In this document: piece by piece, positions 22,767-34,042 of the stretch
Layout: the number at the start of each line of letters is the position of its first letter
Position numbering within the stretch: position 1 is the first letter of the stretch
Assembly (NCBI RefSeq): GCF_000275845.1
Contig: NW_006766981.1
Location: 12,934 to 66,014, forward strand
Direction: 5' to 3'
Source of the DNA: Dichomitus squalens LYAD-421 SS1
Lineage: Eukaryota; Basidiomycota; Agaricomycetes; Polyporales; Polyporaceae
DNA length: 53,081 nt
Position numbers and translations under genes: made by a program
Notes under the pieces: model-generated
Told to the model about the DNA's origin: nothing
What the model saw: the letters and a program-made list of their open reading frames with translations, nothing else
Database searches by the model: none

Positions 22767-22971
22767 CGTGCGCCGGAAGATGGTGGACGGAGGGAGGAGG
22801 AAACACAGTCGGATCGGGGTCGGGACGGCCGGCTGGAAAGACGGCTGCTCATTGGCAGGAGACTGCCGATGCCACGTCACGTGTCTCGCGCGACAGTGAG
22901 CTCATATGGGCGACCGCCAGCGCGCCCTCTTTCTTTTCCTCATCCACTGCCCCCTCCCGTCGCTGTCCGCC
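22767..22971. promoter_or_regulatory. Shared divergent promoter TRM8/CIT1
   Basis: 205 bp between start codons. A palindromic E-box CACGTG sits at 22878-22883, overlapping a second half-match CACGTC at 22873. A C/T-rich tract of about 50 nt precedes the CIT1 ATG. Confidence 0.5.
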
Positions 22972-24789
22972 ATGTCCTCCGCTCTTCGTTCTGCCATCCA
23001 GCAGGTATGTCCCTCCCGCTGCTCGACAAATCACGCACATTGCTGATCACCGTCGTACCCTCCAGTCACGTCGCTCCGCCTTCGCGCGGTCGGCCCGCTT
23101 CGCCTCCACCTCGGCCAAGGCACCTACTCTCAAGGAGCGTCTTGCCGAGCTCATTCCCGCTGAGATCGAGAATGTACGCACGTTAAGGCCCACGCCATTC
23201 ACAAGTTTCCTCACCCTCTTCTCTCCTAACAGGTGAAGGCGACGCGTGCGGCGCACGGCAAGAAGTCCTTCGGCCCCGTCCTCGTCGACCAGCTCTACGG
23301 GTTTGTATCACCATCGCGTCTTCTCTCGGCCCCTTCTCACTTCTCCTCACAGTGGTATGCGTGGTCTGCCCGCTCTTATCTGGGACGGCTCCGTCCTCGA
23401 TGCTGGTACGTGTCTCGTTACCTTGCTCATGCCACACGTGCTCACTATATCGACACAGAGGAGGGTATTCGCTTCCGTGGCAAGTCTATTCCCGAGATCC
23501 AGGCGGCTCTCCCCAAGGCCCCCGGTGGGTCCGAGCCTCTCCCTGAGGGTCTTTTCTGGCTTCTCCTCACTGGCGAGGTCCCCACCCAGGAGCAGGTCGC
23601 CGCCCTCTCCAAGGACTGGGCTGCACGTGCCTCCATCCCCTCCTTCGTCGAGGAGATCCTCGACCGCTGCCCGCCCACGCTGCACCCCATGTCGCAGTTC
23701 TCGCTGGCGGTCACTGCTGTATGTTTTTGACGTCATACACTCCCTTGGTCACACAAAGTTTATTAACCCCGGCCCGGTTACCGTGTAGCTCAACCACGAC
23801 TCGGCATTTGCCAAGGCATACCAGCAGGGCGTCTCCAAGAAGGAGTACTGGCAGCCCACATTCGAGGATGCCATGGACCTGTGAGTATTATGCTTTAGAC
23901 AGGGATATCCTCCGCAGTACGTTCCTAATCGTGTAATGTAGCATCGCCAAGCTTCCTAACATCGCCGGTCGCATCTACCGCAACGTCTACGGCGGTGGCA
24001 AGCTTCCTGCGATCGATGCCGAGAAGGACTACTCTTACAACCTGGCTAACCTGCTTGGCTTTGCCGACAAGCCGGACTTCGTCGAGCTCTTGCGTCTTTA
24101 CATCACCATCCACTCCGACCACGAGGGTGGCAATGTTTCCGCCCACACCGGCAAGCTCGTCGGCTCTGCCCTCTCTGACCCCTTCCTCGCTTTCGGTGCC
24201 TCCTTGAATGGTCTTGCTGGTCCCCTTCACGGTCTTGCCAACCAGGAGGTTCTGATCTGGCTCCGCAAGATGCAGTCCAAGATTGGCGAGAACGCGTCAG
24301 ATGATGCTGTCCGCGAGTACGTCTGGTCCACGCTCAAGGGCGGGCAGGTCGTTCCTGGCTACGGCCACGCCGTCCTCCGCAAGACCGACCCTCGCTACAC
24401 GGCGCAGCGCGAGTTCGCGCTCAAGCACCTGCCCAACGATTCGCTGTTCAAGCTCGTCAACCAGGTGTACAACATTGTTCCCAATGTCCTCCTCGAGGCT
24501 GGCAAGGCCAAGAATCCCTGGCCGAACGTCGATGCACACTCCGGTGTTCTCCTGACCTACTATGGTCTTGACCAGATGAACTTCTACACGGTTCTCTTCG
24601 GTGTCTCGCGCGCATTCGGTGTTGCCGCCCAACTCGTCTGGGATCGTGCTCTCGGTGCTCGTACGTGTCTTCTATGAACCCTAGTCGCGCTGCACTTCAT
24701 GCTAACTATTTGCCCTTGCAGCTCTTGAGCGCCCCAAGTCGTATTCGACTGAGGCCATCAAGAAGATCTTCGAGAACAAGGCGGAGTAA
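22972..24789 (+). CDS. CIT1: Mitochondrial citrate synthase
   Basis: First enzyme of the TCA cycle (oxaloacetate plus acetyl-CoA to citrate). Exons: 22972-23004, 23066-23173, 23233-23300, 23353-23405, 23459-23718, 23789-23880, 23942-24660, 24722-24789; 1401 nt, 466 aa. The Arg/Ser/Ala-rich N-terminus '[16 protein letters not shown]' is a mitochondrial presequence. Catalytic residues are visible: His in '[12 protein letters not shown]', His in '[14 protein letters not shown]', Asp in '[11 protein letters not shown]'. Also '[14 protein letters not shown]' and '[18 protein letters not shown]'. There is no peroxisomal C-terminal signal (ends NKAE), so this is the mitochondrial form. Codon use is strongly C-ending, as expected of a highly expressed gene. 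Confidence 0.96.
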
Positions 24790-25085
24790 AATTTGCCTCC
24801 ATTGATGATAAAACCTCTCCTGATGAGGATGACGACGTGCATGATTGCGGGATCCTATCTGGCGAGCGTACTGTCCCTAGACTTCGTAGTGTAGAGCTTG
24901 ATTCTGTTGAACAGTTTAGTGCTTACGTAATGCACATGCGTGTTTCTTGTATACTGTGTGAAGCGCGCGTGCATCGTCATTCGCTATTAAGCGTACAGTA
25001 CCGGACGGCGGTTCCACGTCTTACGTTCACTTCTGACTCTCGTCTTCATCTCTTTGCTCAAATTGCTCTGTCGTTCTGAATCAAC

Positions 25086-25964
25086 ATGTCCGATGCGCGT
25101 GCTCTTCTTCGTGCGAAGCGACAAGAAGCCCGAATCAACCACCCATTAGCTGCATACACGTCTTCTGGACAACTGCGATGTATAGCATGCGACATGAACG
25201 TCAAGCACGCGTCCGCCTGGGAAGGCCACATCGGTAGCAAGTCCCACCGCACGAACGCTGCTCGATTACGGGAAGAGCGCGCTCGGGCGGCGCAGAGGGA
25301 GGAGGAGGAACGGGAGAGCCTGAAGCGGAAGGCGATGGAGGTCGACGAGGCAGACGAGGACGCGGAGGACGAGGATGCGTACATGTCGGGGTCCGACGCG
25401 AAGAAGCGGAGGGTAGAGAGCGAGGAGCCCTCGGCCGCACCCACCGCTGCTCTAGCGACAGCAGGGAAGACGAAACGAGCCGCGATCCCTGCGGACTTCT
25501 TCTCAGACCCGTCTATGGCGCCTCCCCCAGTCGAAGAGGAGGACGAGGAAGAGGAAGAGGGCGCGGTTGGACCCGCGGGGGCACCCGCCGCACCAGCGGA
25601 CGCGCTCGACCTCGAGTGGCAGCAGTTCCAGCAAAGCGTGGTCAATGCGCCGGACTACCAGGAGACGTACGAGCGCGCGACGGTCGTGGCTGAGCCTGTG
25701 CTCGCGGCCGAGGTGCCGCAAGGATTCCCCTCGTCCACCGTGGGCGGTATTGCGGAGGAGCCGGAGAAGGAAGAGGAGCTGGACGAGGAGGCGAAGCGGC
25801 GGAAGAAGGAGCAAGAGGAACGAGAGCTCATCATGGATAGGTTGATGGAGGAGGAGCAGGCACAGGAGGAGGCAGATGAACGGGTGTCGGTGCTCAAGAA
25901 CAAGTTGGAGGCACTCAAGAAGAAGCGGGAGGCGGCGAGGGCCGCGAAAAAGGGAAAGCCCTAG
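25086..25964 (+). CDS. ZNF830-like C2H2 zinc-finger protein
   Basis: Intronless, 292 aa. One U1/matrin-type C2H2 finger at C32-x2-C35-x12-H48-x5-H54 ('RCIACDMNVKHASAWEGHIG' then 'SKSHR') follows a basic N-terminus. Then come a long Glu/Arg charged coiled coil, acidic runs ('EEEDEEEEEG'), the conserved 'LDLEWQQFQQSV' and 'APDYQETYERATV' region, and a C-terminal coiled coil ending in basic residues. Order and motifs match the ZNF830/CCDC16 family, linked in other eukaryotes to the XAB2 spliceosome subcomplex and the DNA-damage response (family knowledge). It is the only intronless splicing-related gene here. It lies 296 bp downstream of CIT1 on the same strand and converges on COX10. Confidence 0.82.
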   Translation: MSDARALLRAKRQEARINHPLAAYTSSGQLRCIACDMNVKHASAWEGHIGSKSHRTNAARLREERARAAQREEEERESLKRKAMEVDEADEDAEDEDAYMSGSDAKKRRVESEEPSAAPTAALATAGKTKRAAIPADFFSDPSMAPPPVEEEDEEEEEGAVGPAGAPAAPADALDLEWQQFQQSVVNAPDYQETYERATVVAEPVLAAEVPQGFPSSTVGGIAEEPEKEEELDEEAKRRKKEQEERELIMDRLMEEEQAQEEADERVSVLKNKLEALKKKREAARAAKKGKP

Positions 25965-26063
25965 TCACCCGTCCGACGTAGGGCGCAAGGGCGCAGCGCA
26001 TGTAAGTAGCTGGTACATTGCTCAAGAATATCGTAGTACGGAATGCTAAGATACGCCGTGATT

Positions 26064-27407
26064 CTATGTAGATGCGGCCTCCACACTCGTCTGCTCCGAC
26101 TCGCCCGCTGCTTCATCATCGACATCGCCACCCTCACCTAGCCCTATCCAAGAGCCCCAATCCATACCTCTTTTGTGGAACATCATGAGCCCCAACAAAA
26201 CCGGAAGATACCAGAGACTGTGCTGGAACACCTTCCTCGCCTGCTTCTCTCCACCGAACTTCCAAAACTTGTACGCTGCGTCCACGCAGATCGCGTGTGG
26301 GACAATGCTCGTAAGTGCGAACCCCCAAGTCGTCAATCCCGCGAGAGGGAACAGGATCGACGTCGCCGGCACAAGCAATAACGCATGTCGTAGCGCCACT
26401 GTTGCGTTCTTGTGCGGGTCGAGGACACATAGCATTCGGTACCCGGCCTGAGCATACGACTCGCGGACGAGGTGCGACAGTCCGTTGAAATGCGGGAATT
26501 GCCAGCTGTAGAGGAGCAAGAAAAGAGCAAGCGGCGCAAGCGGATTCTCCGCCGCAGCGAGCACATCTGTCGTGACGGAGGAGAGGAATGAGGGGAGGAC
26601 GAGTTCGACGTTCTGGAGGGAGGAGGGGAGGAGTGAGCCGCCGCAGGCCGTCCAGCCCATGAGCGGGGGGATGCCCCCGACGACGGCGCCGACCCAGGTG
26701 TTGACGATGCTCTTGCGCTTGAGATACGTGTATGCCCCAGCGTATAACGCTATGTTTGCTGCTCCGAGGAGAGCTGTGGTAGGATTTACCATCGTACAAA
26801 GGAGGGCAGGGCCGGCGACGCCTGTCGTGACTGCGAACGCGGTCGCGTGCAGGGGACTGATGGCTCGCCGAACGAGCGGGCGATTGCGCGTGCGGGCCAT
26901 CTGCGCATCGTACGGAATCTCTTGGATCTGGTTGAATGCATTGGCGGAAGCGGAACAAAGCGCCGTCCCGAGAGCAGTGGAAAGGAGGACAGGGACAGTG
27001 GTAGGAAGAGGCGAGAGAGCAACGCCAGCCATGGCGGTCAAAACGACGAGGACGGTCAGATTTGACTTGGCTAGCTGCACATATATTTTGGCTAGTCGTC
27101 GGGGTGTGAGTGCTTCGGCCCTCTTGTAGGTCGTTACAGAGGTCTCGACGGCAGGAGAATATGCAGCGTCGATGGAGTGACCGCGGACAGCTTGAAGCAC
27201 CGGTCTCGGCGGTACTGGGGCTTCTTTTCCTTTCGCAGACCACCTGTGGTTGTCGAAGAAGAAGGCAGAGAAGTTGGCCTGTTTTCGATCCACAGCGGTA
27301 GAGGCTAGTCGGATGTGGAGGCCCAAGGCTGCTGGTCTTGCATTCCGCAAGTTTGCAGTACAGCTGCGGCAGACATATGCCACTAATGGACTCCCAACGC
27401 CCCTCAT
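26064..27407 (-). CDS. COX10: Protoheme IX farnesyltransferase (heme O synthase)
   Basis: Inner-membrane UbiA-family prenyltransferase converting heme B to heme O for cytochrome c oxidase. Intronless, 447 aa. The N-terminal ~40 residues are Arg/Ala/Ser-rich, a likely presequence. Prenyl-diphosphate/Mg motif near 156-180: 'NAFNQIQEIPYDAQMARTRN' then 'RPLVRR'. Several hydrophobic helices follow, with 'GAVVGGIPPLMGWTACGG', 'LYSWQFPHFNGLSH', and the second loop 'DPHKNATVALRHALL'. The C-terminus is acidic and Ser/Thr-rich. Functionally it belongs with COX12 in complex IV biogenesis, though about 21 kb away. The start at 27407 begins the presequence; 416 bp separate it from the divergent U1-70K gene. 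Confidence 0.93.
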   Translation of the reverse strand: MRGVGSPLVAYVCRSCTANLRNARPAALGLHIRLASTAVDRKQANFSAFFFDNHRWSAKGKEAPVPPRPVLQAVRGHSIDAAYSPAVETSVTTYKRAEALTPRRLAKIYVQLAKSNLTVLVVLTAMAGVALSPLPTTVPVLLSTALGTALCSASANAFNQIQEIPYDAQMARTRNRPLVRRAISPLHATAFAVTTGVAGPALLCTMVNPTTALLGAANIALYAGAYTYLKRKSIVNTWVGAVVGGIPPLMGWTACGGSLLPSSLQNVELVLPSFLSSVTTDVLAAAENPLAPLALFLLLYSWQFPHFNGLSHLVRESYAQAGYRMLCVLDPHKNATVALRHALLLVPATSILFPLAGLTTWGFALTSIVPHAICVDAAYKFWKFGGEKQARKVFQHSLWYLPVLLGLMMFHKRGMDWGSWIGLGEGGDVDDEAAGESEQTSVEAAST

Positions 27408-27823
27408 AACATCTGTCTACCTCACGGACTGAGTCAGGAAGAGGCCAGTTAGGATTGACTAGCATACACACCGAGATGACTGTCGAGGAGAGGAGGTCGG
27501 TGGGCCGAAGGCGCCGGGGCGGGGGCGAGGGTTGACCAGGGTTGGCGCGCGCGCTTTCCCAGGAGCCAGCTTTGCTTTCCTCCACCACCATCCACCTCAC
27601 AGGCGAGTCTGACGCGGCGGCAGGTTACTCGACGACGCTCGGGGCGACGTAGGACTGTTCATACGCAGCGGGAGGGCACGGTATTTATCGGCACGACCCT
27701 CTAAAACTCTAAATACTCTACGTCCAGCTTTGTTATTGTCCCTCACGACTCAGCACCCAACAACCACCTACCCGTATCCAACACACGTTCGCGCACCCAC
27801 TCACCTCTGAACTTGGTTGCGCC
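27408..27823. promoter_or_regulatory. Shared divergent promoter COX10 / U1-70K
   Basis: 416 bp between start codons. An A/T-richer patch with GGTATTTATC at about 27679-27688 may be a weak TATA element for the plus-strand gene. Nothing else recognised. Confidence 0.4.
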
Positions 27824-29254
27824 ATGCCGGGAACACATCTACTGCCCCCGAATCTCCTAAAACTCTTCGCACCTAGGCCGCCGTTGCCGTATACCCGCCC
27901 TCTGGACCGTGACATCGACCGGGTCAGGCCGAAAAATGTCGATGGAGTCGGTTCGCTTCTCGCATCCCTCCGGGAAGCGAAGACACAGGGCATGATGGAG
28001 TCGGGGAGCACTGGAGACGCAGGAGATGGAATGGAAGAAGGAGAGGAACCCGCGTTCACCTACGCGGAGGAGACCAAGAGGCAACTTCGGAGGGAAGAGA
28101 GAAAGAGAAAGAAGGCCGAAGAGTTTCAGAAGGCGAAGGACAGCTGTGCGTAACTCATCCCACTGCGCGATCTAACCCATGCTAACCGTTGTGTAGACAA
28201 GCCGTCAGAGGACCCTGAAGCCATTGGCGACCCGTATAAGACTTTGTTCATCTCGCGTCTGGTATGTACCAATCCCACATCCCTGTGTCATATAGCTAAC
28301 ACGCTTGCTGCAGCACAAAAATGCGACCGAGAATGACCTTCGACGGGAGTTTGAAGGATTTGGCAGCATTGAACGGGTGAGGATTGTTCGTGACAAGAAC
28401 GGCCGCAGCAGAGGTTACGCGTTCATTGTGTTCGAACGCGAGCGTGACATGAAAGGTAATTATCTTCTTCCAGCTAATGGACCTACTCACCCAGCATGCA
28501 CCTGCGCACTTGCGTCATGGCGTGACATCGTTTTTAGCTGCCTACAAGGAGTCTGATCGACTTCAAATCATGGGGAAGCGAGTGCTCGTCGATGTGGAGC
28601 GTGGCCGCACGGTGAGAGGGTGGAAGCCACGTCGTCTTGGCGGCGGATTGGGTGGTAGGCCCAAGCCTGAGCCCCCTTCTACATTTGCTGCCCCCACTCG
28701 AGGCGGCTTCAGAGGAGGCTTCCGCGGCGGTGACCGTGGTGGCGATCGCGGAGGTGGATTCCGAGGAGGGCGTGGTGGTGGATTCCGCGGTGGACGAGGT
28801 GGGTTCGGCGGCGACAGGTTTGGCGGCCCTCGGGACGACTATGGTGGGGGCGGACGTGGTGGCTTTGGCGGCGGCGGCGGTGGCTTCAGGTAAGATGCTC
28901 CTGCTCGGGACAAGCTGTGTTGAGATACTGACATGGGTCCTTAGGGGGCGCGGTGGCGGCATCGGATACCAAGGTGGTGGTGGTGGTGGTGGTGGTGGTG
29001 GTGGTGGAGGATTCGGCGGACCCCCTCCCGATCATGGCCCCGGAGGTTTTGGTGGCCCGCCTGGGGGGCACGGGCCTGGTGGATATGGCGGTGGACCCCC
29101 TGGAGGTGGCTTTGGCGGACCCCCTGGCGGCGGCCCAGGTGGGTTTGGTCCGCCTGGAGGTGGATACGGTGGTGGCGGAGGATTTCGCGGGGACCTCAAG
29201 CGCGAAGGGCCTGGTGGGTATGACGATCGGGATGTCAAGCGTCCGCGCTACTAG
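27824..29254 (+). CDS. SNP1: U1 snRNP 70 kDa protein
   Basis: Binds U1 snRNA stem-loop I and acts in 5' splice-site recognition. Exons: 27824-28145, 28197-28261, 28314-28455, 28538-28889, 28945-29254; 1191 nt, 396 aa. The N-terminal U1-70K segment is recognisable ('[17 protein letters not shown]', '[15 protein letters not shown]'). The RRM follows with RNP2 'LFISRL' near 123 and RNP1 'RGYAFIVF' near 165, then '[19 protein letters not shown]' and 'RRLGGGLGG'. The C-terminal ~180 residues are Gly-rich with many FRGG/RGG repeats and GGPPGG units, in place of the RS/RE/RD-rich tail of the animal protein. It ends 'DVKRPRY'. The next gene on the same strand starts 2.3 kb away. Confidence 0.92.
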
Positions 29255-31533
29255 TCTGGCTTCCGTTCCTATCCGGGTCGCAGAGACGTTCCGCACTGGC
29301 GTTGGCAGTGCTGGTAGGCTGGTGGTTTGTTTGATGTCTCTTTCTCGTTTGTTCTGTCTTTTGTCTTGTCTCTCCCCTCCTATTTGACCAACCGCTGCTT
29401 GCGTAAGTATCGTATCTCGTAATGTATCCCACTTTCCCTTCCTCGCAAGCACAGGTAATAGCCGAGGCAAGTATGTATGAAAAAGTACCTCTTTGCATTG
29501 GCAGCTTTCTGGACCATCGGGATCGCCTTGAACCCGTCGTTGGAGTGGGGGGAGGTGTCCGTCTGTCGACGTTGTAGGCAGGGCAAGGGTAAGAGCAACT
29601 CGGGCTACGACGGTTGCTGTGGTTGTTGCGGCGCGACGCGCAAGGTATACGTCAGGCCCGCGTACGTGCACAACATCGACTCATCCTGGTATCTGGGCGC
29701 GATCAGACTGGTGTACCACCGTATAGTCGTGACGCCGTCGTCTGTTCGGTTGGTCGTGATTTGCGTTCTGTTGGTTTGCAGGAAGCACTGACGATGTGCT
29801 CAGGATGACCGCAGGGGTGTCGGTAATTCCTCGTTCGGAATACAATGACTATCTGCCGACTCTGACGCTCAAGTAGTGAATGCCGGCGAACACCTCCCGC
29901 GATACTTTTCGAAGGCGTAGGAGGGATTGTCCCGAAAGGGAGGTAGGTATGAAAGGGCCAGACCTGTGAACAATCAAACCTTATCACACCCCCATCATCT
30001 ACAAGTGCACGAGTTGATAGCCAATCATATCTCGCTGTGGCTGATTGCCTTGGCCTCTTCTCGGCGGCCAAGATTTGCATCCGACATCCATGCCTGCCGA
30101 GCATGTTCACACCCTAAAATACTTATTGGCGAACGTGCCACAGGATGATCACTTATGCGACAAGTCCTCGTCCTCCACAGATCACTTCATGTCTGAACCG
30201 CCCTGCAACCTTTGGCGTTTCTCAACACTGCACACAACACCGGGACTTGGTACCTCGGTGTCGCATGACTTGCATTGCAAGACCAATCCGCAGTGCGGTA
30301 CATAACGAATGATAAGCAATATCGAATGGGGCTCGGGAAGACGTGGGTGCGAGGAGAAGGCGCAGGATCAGGGCTGTCAAAGGACAATGATATTGAAACA
30401 CGCGCCTTTGGCAGGAATGCGACGTTTGTCTGCCCGTGAGCTGGCGAAAGGCGTCGGGTAAGTGGGTCGGACGTGGGTGGCGAGCAAGAAGGATTAATAG
30501 TCACGCCGTCTGCATGGCAACCATCCTCCACAGGCAGGACGTTCTGTCCATCCGCGCGCCGCCTTGCCGCCCTCAATCGCCCTGCAGGTACGTGTGGCCC
30601 GCACTTCTTTTATGACCGTCATAGCAGCTGTGGTGTCGGCCAAGGGCTCACGAGGACGTATGGTAGCCTCGTCTCGCTCTGTCTCACCGCCCCCGTTTTC
30701 CTAACATGGTTGTGCCGCCGACACAGCCCGGCGTTCCGCAGGCGGGACCGCACATCACCGATGGGCCAAGCGATGGGCCTTCTTGGCGCACCGTGTCTGA
30801 AAAGGCATGTTGGTGCGGGAGGGACGGAAGCAAACAGGCCGAATGATGGCACGCGCAGTCTGCAGAGCGGGTCATGACGAGAGAGGCGACTGCTGGCGAA
30901 TGATGTATGGGCGCGCGGCCTCTGTTAGTGAGATCCATCTCTGTTTTGGCTCAGTCCCTGGATGCAGCTTCAGGCTAACTTGCTCGCGGACTCCCAACCG
31001 CCCCGCCACCCACGCTCGTCGTCCATTTAGAGCCCCCCCCAGCGACGGCCACCGCTAATCGAGATAGGCCGCGCTGGCCTGGCAAGTGCTCCTGTGCCAG
31101 CGAATGCAGGGGCCGTCCTCTCTTCGTCGTTCGCTCTTTCTCTCCCGGCCACCATCCCGCTCTCTTTTGTTCACTTTGCTTCCTACAGTCCGAATGTCGT
31201 CGTTGTGAGGGATCCCGGCTCCACAGTACTCCCTCTCTTCTCCTGGGCTCCCTCCGTCCTTCGCTGCTCTCAGGCTGTTCTCCTCCGACCCTGTCCATAT
31301 ATCTTTGATTGGCCTCCCTCCTCTTGCAGACGTTAGTACCCTCCCTCATTCGTTCATCTGCCTTCTAGCTCACCCTTCCCTAGGTCTCAGGTGACCTGCA
31401 GGAGTCATTCCTCACTTGGACTCCGTGCGGACTTGTCAACCTAGACCGGTCGCAAACACGTCTCGACATCGGTTACTCCACCTAACAGACGTCCTTTGCG
31501 CTGTCCAGGTGTCACTTGGCTCCCGGGTACAGC
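29255..31533. promoter_or_regulatory. Long upstream region of the homeodomain gene
   Basis: About 2.28 kb without a supportable gene, by far the longest gene-free stretch inside the housekeeping block. The first 200-300 bp should be the U1-70K 3' UTR. ORFs present (for example 29477-29791 plus) have no family-like motifs. From about 31110 to 31400 the plus strand is C/T-rich, as expected near a transcription start or in a 5' leader. Long intergenic space before a transcription-factor gene suggests an extended regulatory region (inference). Confidence 0.5.
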
Positions 31534-33418
31534 ATGCAAGGTAAGACGCATCGCCGCCCGTAATATGCAATGGCTTTCATACGAACACCGGCACACAGCA
31601 GCGAGTGACGCGATCAAGTCGGCAACAAGCCCAAGGGCTGCCCTACCACCCTTGTCGATCAGCGACCTCCCCCCTTACTCCCTTGGACCCTTGCAGGAAC
31701 ACCCCGACTCTGCCGCATCGTCTCCTTTGTCTAGCGCACTATCTCCTCAATCGGCGATATCTCCTACTCCTTCAGATGCTGCACCCCAGTCCTCGAAGGC
31801 GTCCGCAAAGACAGGCAACCCCATCATACGGAGGGCCATTTCTTGCGGGTCTCTGCCGGTGGCTGAGGGAAAGCAGAGGCGCAAGAGGTCTCGCGTCACC
31901 CCCGAGCAACTGGCGAAATTAGAGGAGTTATTCGCCATGGACAACAGTCCGACGTCTGCAAGGCGAAAGGACATCGCGCGACAGTTGGGAATGGACGAAA
32001 GGCAGACTCAGATCTGGTTTCAGAACAGGTGTGTGCTTCTATCAGTGGCACGCCCACTGCACCTCAAGCTCATGGCAAACGAAGGCGAGCAAAGGCGAAG
32101 CTGCAGCTAAAGCTGCAAGCCCGGGCCGTCGAGAAGCTCGAGCCGCCTCCCGAGAGTCCGCCAGAGCTTGCGAGTGGATTCGATGTCGACATCCATGGTC
32201 TTATTCACGAAGACGCTGGTAAGTGGTTTTGTTACCCAAGTTGTCCGTGATCGACGCTCACGCGGTGTAGACGTGACTGTCTTCCCCTGCACGGACTTGA
32301 CGATCGGCACCTGGCGACGGATGGCTTCGCCGCGACACGACCTGATCGCGTACACGTGCGATGCGAAGAGATCGCTCACTTGGTTCATCCGTTCCGCTGG
32401 TCGCAGTTTCAAGATGGAGATATCGTATGAGCACATCGCGGAAGCCCGATTCTCTAACGTGTCTCCCGGTGTAGGCTCAGCTACCTTCATCCTCGACTGT
32501 CCGCCGACATTCTACATGGAAGCCCTCGCCGATCCCGCGCTCGGCGAACAATCACCGCGTATCTGGCAATGCAGCGGAGACTGGACAGAGGCCATGCAAG
32601 GAACGACGCATCTTCAGCACTGCTTGGTTGGACCCGCCTACCAGTTATCCGCCTTGGTCAATAGCATTGTGCCCGCTGGCAGTATATCCTCCGAGGCCCC
32701 GCTGTACCCGCCAACGCCCTCTGTCTCCGACGCCGGTTCTTCCCCTGAGGTGTACACGCGCTCCCTGCATTCGCCGGCGGAGCAGATGTACCACAGGTCC
32801 TCACTTGTGCTCCGACGACCCAGCTCCTTGAGTAGCCTGCGGATGCTCCATCATCCGTCTTTGGAGCGGCTTCGTCTTAGGCATCCCAGCATCCCTCTAT
32901 TCCATTCCCCACTTTCGAGCACGTCGACGCCCAACTCGCCGTATGCTACAAGTGACGGATCGATGCCCATGTCGCCTACAATACTGTATCTGGACGGGCC
33001 AGAAGGGCGACAATATCACGTCCGGCAGAGCGCCACGGCCACACCCGACCAGCTGACCTGCCTTCCTCTCGCTATGCCGAACCTTCCACGGTTGCAATGC
33101 GAGTACCCGCCGGACTCCCGACCTGATTCGCCGTACGAGTGCGGCCCCGAGCCGCCTGCGTCTGCGGTGTCCAGCCAGGGCTACTTCGAGGCTTCCCCGA
33201 TTAATCCGCCGAACTCGCAGGGGAGAGGCAACCCTGGGTACGCGGGCCCTCCAGGAGGGCCTTACTCTTACTCTGGAGCGTACGTGCCGCAGGACCCTAC
33301 GTTGGAGGAGGGTCCTCAGGAGCCGTACTATCAGTACTACACCAGTTACCCTGGCCCCGCGCCGTCCACAGAGACGCACGACGCCGGGCCTGGAGGCTAT
33401 GAATCTCGTAATTATTGA
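31534..33418 (+). CDS. Homeodomain transcription factor
   Basis: Exons: 31534-31540 (ATGCAAG), 31599-32028, 32085-32218, 32271-33418; 1719 nt, 572 aa. The homeodomain spans about residues 94-152: basic arm 'KQRRKRSRVTPEQ', a helix-1/2 region, then recognition helix 'RQTQIWFQNRRAKAKL' with the invariant WFQNRR. An intron splits the codon of the first Arg after QN. After it comes a conserved-looking block ('DLTIGTWRRMASPRHDLIAY', 'LTWFIRSAGRSFKMEISYEH') resembling the extension found C-terminal to the homeodomain in fungal non-mating-type proteins. The rest is Ser/Pro-rich, ending in a Pro/Gly/Tyr-rich tail, as in activation domains. No partner HD2-type gene lies next to it, so it is not a mating-type locus. 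Hom-type regulators control fruiting in mushrooms; a specific orthologue cannot be named. Confidence 0.87.
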
Positions 33419-34042
33419 TTTAAAACATATTCGACTCGGCTTCCCTCTCTTTCCTTCCGGTATCACCCCTTCCCTCTCGCTTCATCTTTCGTATCATACA
33501 CTACAGTCGTCGACGCTTTCGTATTGCTTCCTGTTCAGCTCCACCCCATCTTCTGGCCTCGGTATCCATCGCCATCTCGCTGCGAGGGTGCTGCGCACCG
33601 ATCCCAAATGGACCACTAATAGCACATAGCCCATCACCAGAGCCCGTCGTTCTCGATCAACCAACTCACTGTCGTTGCCCCTTGTCCCTCATCCGTGTAG
33701 CAGTAGAACCCTTGAACCATTCCCCCCTAGTGGATGATGTCCCATAGTTATTGTGTCTTTTCAGTGTGTATAGCCTGTTTGCGCTCTAGTCCTACGTTAC
33801 ATGGCCTATCCTTCACTTCGTCCTAGTGTATCCCTCGTACTCCATACGCTATATGCTTTCTCGGACTGATAAGTCCTCTATGACCATATCATGTTCGACC
33901 AACACGAGTGCAGCCTTGGATGGAGTTCGTCAAGCCCACTCAGGAGATGTCCGTATGATCGCCAAAGTCATGCAAGGCCTGCTTGTTTCCATGCTATGTA
34001 GTACAGGTCTAACACCTCCTTATCCGTATTCCGTAGTTTCTC
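33419..34042. other. Convergent 3' region, homeodomain gene / ARPC2
   Basis: 624 bp between the two stop codons. C/T-rich just after the homeodomain stop, then mixed. No supportable ORF or RNA gene. Confidence 0.5.

Noticed and set aside
29477..29791. ORF with a hydrophobic start and Cys-rich middle (possible small secreted protein)
   Set aside because: The leader is not followed by a convincing mature domain, Cys are clustered in a low-complexity run, and neither codon use nor context supports it.
31534..33418. Homeodomain gene as part of a mating-type (A) locus
   Set aside because: No paired HD1/HD2 gene and no neighbouring MIP gene; the homeodomain and its extension look like a non-mating-type developmental regulator.
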